Origin: an uncultured Emergencia sp.
GTDB taxonomy: Bacteria; Bacillota; Clostridia; Peptostreptococcales; Anaerovoracaceae
Assembly (NCBI GenBank): GCA_902476665.1
Contig: CABSEO010000181.1
Location: 1 to 5,237 of the forward strand
Direction: 5' to 3'
Length of the DNA stretch: 5,237 bases
Every line of letters begins with the position of its first letter. Positions within the stretch are counted from its first letter, which is position 1. The notes beneath the pieces were generated by a model. That model saw nothing but the letters and a program-made list of their open reading frames with translations, searched no databases and was not told where the DNA came from. Shown here piece after piece: positions 1-5,237 of the stretch. The translations under genes were made by a program, and so were the position numbers.

Positions 1-1559
1 TCATGAAACAGAAGATCCGCTGGAATGATCTGGGCTTTGATGTGGTAGGCAGTGCCACCAATGGCGTGAAGGCTCTGGAGCTGGTGGAAAAGCTTCAGCC
101 GGACGTGGTGCTGACGGATATTAAGATGCCTTACATGGATGGACTGGAGCTGGCCAGAAAGCTGAACCAGGACTATCCGAATATTTACATTATGCTTTGT
201 ACAGGCTTTGACGAATTTGAATATGCAAAAGAAGCGGTTCATCTGGAAATCAAAGAATATATGCTGAAACCCATCAGCGCCACAGAACTGTCAGACAGTC
301 TGGTGAAGCTGAAAAATACCCTGGACAAGGAACGGGAAGAAAAATTAAATGTAAAAAAACTGGAGGATTATTTTCAGGAAGTGCTGCCAAAGCTGCAGTC
401 CAATTTCTTTATTTCCCTGATCGAGGGAAGAGTTGGCGAAGAGGACTATGAACGATTTCTTCAGAACTATCGGGTAGATATGAAGGGACCTTTGTTTTGC
501 TGCATTATCTTTCATACTTCGGAAAATGATGTGCCGGATGGCATGAATCCCTTATTGTTATCCATGTCCGTGGAACGAGAAGTGAAACAGCGGCTGACAG
601 AGAACTGTAATTGTCAGGAATTTATCTATATGGGCAACACAATTTTGATCATGGAGCTTCATTCAGAGGAGATGGGCCAATGGACGGATAGCTGTGACCG
701 ATTCTGTCGCTGGGCATGGAGAATTATGGGGGCGGCGGTTACTGCAGGAATCGGAACCGTATGCAATAGTCTGCATGATATCAGCATCTCTTACGAGGGA
801 GCCAGAGAGGCAGTGTCCTACCGTGTCTTATATGGAACCAAACGAGCGATCAATATTGCAGAGATAGTACCGAAAGAGTCCAAAAAGACGGTTCCCCTGG
901 AAGAAACAAGAATGCAGGATCTGTTCCGTGCCATTCACGTGGGAGATCAGGAGGAGATCCGGAAAGAAGCGATCAAGGAGATAGAAAAACTCCATAAGAA
1001 TGCAGATACCATCAGTCAGTATAATCTGGCTACCATGGAGATTGTCAGCGGATTTTTCAAGTTTTGTGCCAATAATTCTATGGATTTTAATGATATCTCC
1101 GGAAATGTACAAAACCTTTACGAAAGAGTCACCCAGTTAGACGAAACCTCCATGACAAACTGGATCATCAATATGTCTGCAGCCATCAGCGAAAAACTGA
1201 AAAGTACCAGAAACAGTACCTCCAGACGTATGATCACTGACGCACAGAATATTGTAAAGCAAAGATATATGGAGCCTGACATTTCACTGGATGAGGTATG
1301 TGCAGATCTTGGGGTATCCAATTCCTACTTTTCGTCTATTTTTAAGAAGGAAACAGGGCAGCCCTTTGTCACTTATCTTACGGATTACCGAATGGACAGA
1401 GCAGAAGAACTGGTACTCAACACCGATGAAAAAAGCTATAAGATAGCAGAAAAAGTAGGATATCAGGATGCAAATTACTTCAGTTATGTGTTTAAAAAGA
1501 AATTCGGCGTTTCCCCATCCAAATACAGAGCCTCCGGGAAAAAAGAAAACGAAAAGTAG
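1..1559 (+). CDS. YesN-type response regulator, receiver + AraC-family DNA-binding domain (5' partial)
   Basis: Cytoplasmic transcription regulator, expected to be phosphorylated by the kinase encoded next to it. The reading frame is open from base 1. The first ATG (base 3) is probably internal, because the protein begins in the middle of a CheY-like receiver: the acidic DD pair and first strand are absent, so about 15-20 residues lie upstream. Numbering from that ATG, the phospho-acceptor is D39 (in TDIKMP), the switch Thr is T67 and the conserved Lys is K89 (LKP). Residues about 110-400 form the YesN-type middle region; the stretch near 245-288 (TAGIGTV, then SYEGAREAVSYR) resembles the degenerate GGDEF-like domain of CdaR/YesN regulators. 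Residues 410-510 are an AraC domain with two helix-turn-helices (428-452 and 477-502, ending FGVSPSKYR). The C-terminus ends right after the AraC domain, as is usual for the family. The 3' end overlaps the kinase ORF. The target promoter is not visible here. Confidence 0.95.
   Translation, partial: MKQKIRWNDLGFDVVGSATNGVKALELVEKLQPDVVLTDIKMPYMDGLELARKLNQDYPNIYIMLCTGFDEFEYAKEAVHLEIKEYMLKPISATELSDSLVKLKNTLDKEREEKLNVKKLEDYFQEVLPKLQSNFFISLIEGRVGEEDYERFLQNYRVDMKGPLFCCIIFHTSENDVPDGMNPLLLSMSVEREVKQRLTENCNCQEFIYMGNTILIMELHSEEMGQWTDSCDRFCRWAWRIMGAAVTAGIGTVCNSLHDISISYEGAREAVSYRVLYGTKRAINIAEIVPKESKKTVPLEETRMQDLFRAIHVGDQEEIRKEAIKEIEKLHKNADTISQYNLATMEIVSGFFKFCANNSMDFNDISGNVQNLYERVTQLDETSMTNWIINMSAAISEKLKSTRNSTSRRMITDAQNIVKQRYMEPDISLDEVCADLGVSNSYFSSIFKKETGQPFVTYLTDYRMDRAEELVLNTDEKSYKIAEKVGYQDANYFSYVFKKKFGVSPSKYRASGKKENEK
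1454..1460 (+). promoter_or_regulatory. possible ribosome-binding site for the histidine kinase
   Basis: AGTAGGA lies 7 nt before the ATG at 1468, inside the regulator's second helix-turn-helix codons. It is the best Shine-Dalgarno-like match near any kinase start candidate; none is seen before 1486 or 1606. Because the same bases encode a conserved protein segment, the match may be coincidental. Confidence 0.3.
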
Positions 1560-3378
1560 AAAAAGTACCGTATTTAACATACAGACGATCATTCTATCTG
1601 TCCTTATGGCAATCTCATTGGTCACGATCATTGTCATGGGACTGTTGCTGTACCATCGCTTCAAGCTGGCATTGGAAAAAACAGCAGTGGACAACACGGA
1701 AGCAACCGTGGAGGGAACTGTAGACCGGTTAAATGCAGATCTGCTGGATATTCGGCAGATCTTTAATGGAGCAAACTATAACGTGGTTCAGCAGTTTGAT
1801 ATATCCAGCCGGGAATTTGTGGAGCAATTCAGTCTTCTTTATGAGACCAACTCCGATAAGGTTCAGAGTGTGGCATTGTATGACCATGAAGGAAAACTGA
1901 TCGCATCGGAGCCGGTGGCGTTAGAAAAGAAAAATGTGCAGGTGCAGACTCAGGAGTGGTATAAAAATGCAGAAAATGCAATTGAAAATGTACATTTTTC
2001 CACACCCCATATCCAGGAATTGTTTGAAGACGGAGCCTATCGGTACCAGTGGGTGGTTTCTCTGAGCAGCTATGTGGATGTCAATAAAGGAGAAATACCG
2101 GAAACCGGCGTTCTTTTACTGGATATGAAATATTCTGTGATCCGGGATGTCATGAAACAGATCAACGATTCTTCCGATGGGATCTATTATTATCTGAGCA
2201 GCCAGGGTGGAGAGATGATCTATCATCCCCGGGGAACGGAATTAAACCGCGGATTATTTAAAGAAAACAGTCTGGAAGCTACAAAATATGAGAATGGAAC
2301 CTACGAGATCCGTGCCGATGGTCAGAACGAGACCGTGATTGTCAGAAGCGTAGCTTATACCGGCTGGAAGATGATCGGTGTTGTGCCCAAGAGTGTGCAG
2401 GAGTCAAACTTTAAAAATTTCCGTTACTATGTATTTGCCACGATTTTAGTCCTGCTGGTCATGCTTTTGGAGGGAAACCAGCTGGTATCCCGGAAGATAT
2501 CCAAACCGATCCGGGAGCTGGATGCTTCTGTTAAGACCTATGAAGCAGGAGGAAAGCCGGATATTTATATTGGAGGCTCCTCTGAGATCCGTCATCTGGG
2601 ACATTCGGTACAGAAGTCTTATGAGCAGATCGAAGAACTGATGGATGAGATCATCCGACAGCAAAATGAACGGAGAAAAAGTGAACTGGATGCCCTGCAA
2701 AGCCAGATCAATCCTCATTTTCTGTATAATACACTGGAATCTATCACCTGGATGGTGGAAGCCCAGGAAAATGAAGGAGCAGTTCGTATGATCTCTGAAC
2801 TGGCAAAACTGCTTCGTGTCAGCCTGTCCAGAGGAAAGACCATTATCTCTATCAAAGACGAGCTGCAGCACAGCAGAAGCTATATGAATATCCAGCTGGC
2901 ACGGTACAAAGAACGATTTAAAACAGAATTCCGGATCGAGAAAGAGATCGAAAACTACTGCATCGTAAAGCTGGTGATCCAGCCCATTCTGGAAAATGCC
3001 ATTTATTATGGTGTTGGAAATATGGATGAGGATGAGGACGGCAGGATTATCGTCAGTGGAGAAAAGAAAGAGGAGGACATCCTGATCACCATTGAAGACA
3101 ACGGTATGGGTATGCCGGAAGAGGTTCTGGAAAAAATCCTGACGGACAACAGCAAAGTTCCGAAGCACGGCTCCGGCGTTGGGGTGATCAATGTGCATTC
3201 CAGAATCCGGCTGATGTTTGGAGAAAAATATGGTCTATCTATAGAAAGTGAACCGGATGAAGGAACAAGGGTCACGATCCGTATCCCTGCAATTCCATAT
3301 ACACCGGAAAATGCAGAAAGACTGGAATCACAAAAATATATCCAGAGGAGATCGGCAGATGAAAAAGAATCGGATTAA
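1468..3378 (+). CDS. YesM/LytS-type sensor histidine kinase with extracellular Cache-like domain
   Basis: Membrane sensor kinase, the expected partner of the upstream regulator. Numbered from the ATG at 1468: basic segment 25-33, TM1 about 39-62, extracellular region about 64-318, TM2 about 321-339, HAMP about 340-395 (ISKPIREL at 344), then a PF06580-type His_kinase domain with phospho-acceptor H417 in QINPHFLYN. The ATPase domain has N510 in the N box (QPILENA), D544 in DNGMGMP and a GSGVG glycine loop at 568-572. The extracellular part has a Cache-type strand-and-turn pattern (YYYLSSQGGEMIYHP, 240-254) and fits dCACHE_1 architecture. The start is uncertain. The only ATG/GTG/TTG codons before TM1 are ATGs at 1468 and 1486, both inside the regulator gene; the next, at 1606, would cut TM1 in half. 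I chose 1468 because a TAGGA sits 7 nt upstream. The catalytic residues look intact, so the enzyme should be active. The stimulus is not shown by sequence; context suggests a sugar. Confidence 0.93.
   Translation: MQITSVMCLKRNSAFPHPNTEPPGKKKTKSRKSTVFNIQTIILSVLMAISLVTIIVMGLLLYHRFKLALEKTAVDNTEATVEGTVDRLNADLLDIRQIFNGANYNVVQQFDISSREFVEQFSLLYETNSDKVQSVALYDHEGKLIASEPVALEKKNVQVQTQEWYKNAENAIENVHFSTPHIQELFEDGAYRYQWVVSLSSYVDVNKGEIPETGVLLLDMKYSVIRDVMKQINDSSDGIYYYLSSQGGEMIYHPRGTELNRGLFKENSLEATKYENGTYEIRADGQNETVIVRSVAYTGWKMIGVVPKSVQESNFKNFRYYVFATILVLLVMLLEGNQLVSRKISKPIRELDASVKTYEAGGKPDIYIGGSSEIRHLGHSVQKSYEQIEELMDEIIRQQNERRKSELDALQSQINPHFLYNTLESITWMVEAQENEGAVRMISELAKLLRVSLSRGKTIISIKDELQHSRSYMNIQLARYKERFKTEFRIEKEIENYCIVKLVIQPILENAIYYGVGNMDEDEDGRIIVSGEKKEEDILITIEDNGMGMPEEVLEKILTDNSKVPKHGSGVGVINVHSRIRLMFGEKYGLSIESEPDEGTRVTIRIPAIPYTPENAERLESQKYIQRRSADEKESD
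3344..3350 (+). promoter_or_regulatory. strong ribosome-binding site for the anchored binding protein
   Basis: AGAGGAG with an 8-nt spacer precedes the ATG at 3359. This decides the start of the third gene: the frame is open back to an ATG at 3248, but that one has no comparable site and would add 37 residues overprinting the conserved end of the kinase ATPase domain. Confidence 0.85.
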
Positions 3379-4309
3379 ATTTCTTATAATTGAGCTTTTT
3401 TTGCTGATGCTGGCGGTCTTCTTTGTATGGAAGATTTTTGATCAGAACGTTACAGAGACCAGGATTGCCGTAATCCTTCCGGAGTCCGGCGATAAGCGCT
3501 GGGATGCCCTGATCAAGGGGATGAAACAGTTTGCAGCAGAGAACAATGTCCACATGATCATCTGTAACACCGATGAGATCGACGGACCGGAGGCGGAAAG
3601 AGAATTTATCAAAGAACAGAAGGACAATGATATCGATGGCTTTATCCTGTATCCCGCACCCGGACGCGAGACCGAAAATATGCTGAAAAAAGAGTGCGGA
3701 AATAAACCCTATTTGCTGATGGCAGACAGCCTGGCGGTAAAAGAGGGAGAAGCTGCCAGTCCTGCGATCCAGCCGGATTATCGGGAGATCGGAAGAAGTC
3801 TGGGAGAACAGCTGAGAACGAAAGAGCGAAAGATTGGAATTATTGCCGACTGGAAGATGTCTGAGGCGGTACAGTCAGAGATCAGCGGATTGAATGAGGC
3901 ACTGGAAGGCAGCGGCAGTGAGATCTACTGGTGTATCTATCGGAGAAAAGAACAGAACATCGTGGAACGGATAGGGGCAGAAAAAAGGGCAGATACCCTT
4001 GTGGTGTTGGATGCCGGAGTTCTGGAAGAGCTTGGAGAACAGGCAGAAAATGGAAAATACAGGGGCGCAGAGCTTTATGGTGTGGGCTACAGTCTGAGGA
4101 CGATCGCACTTTTGGATCAGGGAAATATCCAGGGACTTATTGTGCCGGATGGATATGAAATCGGTTATAGAAGTGTGGAAGAAATGGTCAGAAAGATAGA
4201 GCATAAGTTCTATAAAATGCAGGGATATACAACAGAATATAAGGTGTTTCAGAAAGATAGTTTTTCTATGGACGATGATTTAGAAAGGTTTTTATATTCC
4301 TATGAATAA
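3359..4309 (+). CDS. membrane-anchored, type-1 sugar-binding-protein-like sensor component (degenerate ligand site)
   Basis: A 316-residue extracytoplasmic protein held by one N-terminal segment (about 7-27) that follows a basic MKKNRIK. There is no lipobox Cys and no obvious signal peptidase site, so it is probably an uncleaved anchor. Residues about 34-316 follow the RbsB/MglB fold: first strand RIAVILPES (35-43), DGFILYPAPG (93-102), KIGIIADW (158-165), the hinge-side strand DTLVVLD (212-218), and LYGVGYS, then GLIVPDGYEIG (239-269). By manual alignment with E. coli RbsB, key sugar contacts are altered: the Arg of the R..G motif is E174, the Asn of the NDEMA motif is D218, the Asp of GFD is G243, and the Gln of the last strand is P263. 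D123 and an aromatic, W48, remain. The gene overlaps the kinase by 20 nt and mglB by 8 nt. Its placement recalls XylFII in the clostridial XylFII-LytS-YesN xylose system, so a role as periplasmic sensor partner of the kinase is likely but inferred. It could bind a different ligand or a protein instead of a free sugar. Confidence 0.85.
   Translation: MKKNRIKFLIIELFLLMLAVFFVWKIFDQNVTETRIAVILPESGDKRWDALIKGMKQFAAENNVHMIICNTDEIDGPEAEREFIKEQKDNDIDGFILYPAPGRETENMLKKECGNKPYLLMADSLAVKEGEAASPAIQPDYREIGRSLGEQLRTKERKIGIIADWKMSEAVQSEISGLNEALEGSGSEIYWCIYRRKEQNIVERIGAEKRADTLVVLDAGVLEELGEQAENGKYRGAELYGVGYSLRTIALLDQGNIQGLIVPDGYEIGYRSVEEMVRKIEHKFYKMQGYTTEYKVFQKDSFSMDDDLERFLYSYE
4282..4288 (+). promoter_or_regulatory. 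weak, distant ribosome-binding site for mglB
   Basis: AGAAAGG lies 13 nt before the ATG at 4302, longer than the usual 5-10 nt spacing. With the 8-nt overlap between the two genes, ribosomes finishing the upstream gene probably restart here. That is notable for a binding protein, which is usually needed in large amounts. Confidence 0.4.
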
Positions 4310-5237
4310 AAAGAAAAGAAGAATGGCAATAGTATTATCTGCTATAATAGGGAGTTTGGTCCTTGCGCTGTCCGGGTGTTCCGATCAGTCAGGCCAGACA
4401 GAGAAAACTCTGCGTGTGGGAGTAATCACCTACAGTCAGGATGACCCCTTTATCAACGCACTGACGGATGAATTGAAGGCGCATCTGAAAACCATGGAAA
4501 GCGAAGAACGGCGGATCATCGTATCGATCAAAAGCGGAAATGACGATCAGCAGGAACAGAACGAAAAGGTAGAGGAAATGATTGATGCGGGCTGTGATGT
4601 GCTCTGCGTCAATCTTGTAGACCGGACAGCACCGTACCGGATCATCCGGATGGCAAGAAACGAAAAAATTCCGGTGATCTTCTTTAACAGGGAGCCGGTA
4701 AAGGAAGATCTGATGCAGTGGGATAAGCTGTATTATGTGGGCTGTGATGCGGAACAGTCCGGGATCATGCAGGGAGAGATTGCAGCAGAATATATCAACA
4801 GCCATCCGGAAGTGGACAAAAATGAGGATGGAAAGATCCAGTATGTACTTCTGGAAGGGGAAGCAGGACATCAGGATGCCATCAGCAGAACAGAGTATTC
4901 GGTAAAAACACTGATGAAAAACGATGTTTCACTGGAAAAATTAAGCTATCAGTTTGCGGACTGGAACCGGGGGCAGGCGGAGAATCGTATGAACCGTCTG
5001 ATTAGCCAATATGGAACAGAGATCGAACTGGTCCTATCCAATAACGATGAGATGGCACTGGGGGCTGTGGAAGCCTACCGGAAAGTAGGCTATATCCGCA
5101 AAGACTGGCCGGTGATCTTTGGGATCGATGGCCTGGAAGATGCGCTGGAGGCCGTAAAGGCCGGAGAAATGCAGGGCAGCATTTACAATGACAGAGTGGA
5201 CCAGGCAAAGGAAATGGCAAAAATGGCAGTGACGCTG
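4302..5237 (+). CDS. mglB: galactose/glucose ABC transporter substrate-binding lipoprotein (MglB-like, 3' partial)
   Basis: Extracytoplasmic binding protein that delivers galactose or glucose to an Mgl-type ABC importer. The window holds 312 codons with no stop; by comparison with E. coli MglB about 40 residues are missing at the right edge. The N-terminus is a lipoprotein signal: MNKKKRR, a hydrophobic core, then lipobox LSGC with C26 as lipid site. Aligned from memory with E. coli MglB (mature D14, F16, N91, H152, D154, R158, W183, N211, D236, N256), all ten sugar contacts are kept: D48, F50, N129, H190, D192, R196, W221, N248, D276, N296. The calcium loop is also kept: D172, N174, D176, K178 (backbone ligand), Q180 and E242. 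The ATG at 4302 is preferred over the one at 4323 because it supplies the basic n-region and overlaps the previous stop codon (ATGAATAA). The only Shine-Dalgarno candidate, AGAAAGG at 4282-4288, is 13 nt away, so translation probably relies on coupling. mglA and mglC would be expected downstream. Confidence 0.94.
   Translation, partial: MNKKKRRMAIVLSAIIGSLVLALSGCSDQSGQTEKTLRVGVITYSQDDPFINALTDELKAHLKTMESEERRIIVSIKSGNDDQQEQNEKVEEMIDAGCDVLCVNLVDRTAPYRIIRMARNEKIPVIFFNREPVKEDLMQWDKLYYVGCDAEQSGIMQGEIAAEYINSHPEVDKNEDGKIQYVLLEGEAGHQDAISRTEYSVKTLMKNDVSLEKLSYQFADWNRGQAENRMNRLISQYGTEIELVLSNNDEMALGAVEAYRKVGYIRKDWPVIFGIDGLEDALEAVKAGEMQGSIYNDRVDQAKEMAKMAVTL

Noticed and set aside
1537..1559. A-rich run at the end of the regulator gene as a programmed frameshift site joining regulator and kinase
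   Set aside because: The kinase is in the +1 frame relative to the regulator, so a -1 slip on the A-run would not reach it. The regulator also ends at the normal family position, so a fusion is not expected.
2446..3198. A 250-codon open frame on the minus strand
   Set aside because: It lies fully inside the kinase, antisense to its TM2, HAMP, His_kinase and ATPase regions, all of which show strong family motifs. Its translation is rich in Phe, His and Gln with no recognisable domain, so it is a codon-bias shadow.
3248..3358. A longer start (ATG at 3248) for the anchored binding protein
   Set aside because: It would add 37 residues that overprint the kinase ATPase C-terminus and place the hydrophobic anchor internally. 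The ATG at 3359 has a strong AGAGGAG at correct spacing.
3391..3404. T-rich run as a possible intrinsic terminator
   Set aside because: The Ts encode Phe and Leu codons of the membrane anchor, no GC-rich stem precedes them, and the gene continues.
4340..4348. TGCTATAAT, a perfect extended -10 promoter-like element
   Set aside because: It lies inside the mglB signal-peptide codons, downstream of the start. No -35-like hexamer is seen at about 17 bp, and a transcript from it would lack the mglB start.
4389..4871. A 160-codon open frame on the minus strand
   Set aside because: It is antisense to the MglB sugar-binding core, where every expected ligand residue is conserved on the + strand. No domain was recognised.

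Overview
The window reads as a fragment of a low-to-moderate GC Gram-positive genome, most likely a Clostridia / Lachnospiraceae-type gut anaerobe. The evidence is a purine-rich AGAGGAG ribosome-binding site, the YesM/YesN-type two-component pair, a lipobox-bearing sugar-binding protein and A/G-rich codon use. No rRNA or other marker is present, so the family-level guess is inference.

All supported genes lie on the + strand with no intergenic space. (1) 1-1559: a YesN-type response regulator (receiver, middle linker domain, C-terminal AraC DNA-binding domain), missing about the first 15-20 residues at the left edge. (2) 1468-3378: a YesM/LytS-type sensor histidine kinase with TM1, a large extracellular Cache-like domain, TM2, HAMP, His_kinase and HATPase. 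Its conventional start codons all lie inside the regulator gene. (3) 3359-4309: a protein anchored by one N-terminal membrane segment, with a type-1 periplasmic sugar-binding fold whose usual ligand contacts are largely replaced. (4) 4302-5237: an MglB-like galactose/glucose-binding lipoprotein, running off the right edge. It keeps all ten sugar contacts and the calcium loop of E. coli MglB. It has no stop codon in the window, so it is easily missed by ORF callers that need one.

The genes overlap (92, 20 and 8 nt), so they are probably one translationally coupled operon. The likely logic is a three-component extracellular sugar-sensing system: anchored binding-protein-like partner, sensor kinase, AraC-type regulator. 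It would be co-transcribed with, and probably control, a galactose/glucose ABC transporter whose ATPase and permease genes (mglA, mglC) would be expected just beyond the right edge. This parallels XylFII-LytS-YesN for xylose in Clostridium beijerinckii and LuxP-LuxQ in Vibrio, but the sugar assignment and wiring are inference. No RNA genes, mobile elements, CRISPR arrays, terminators or credible promoters were seen. The operon promoter must lie to the left of the window, unless there is an internal one.
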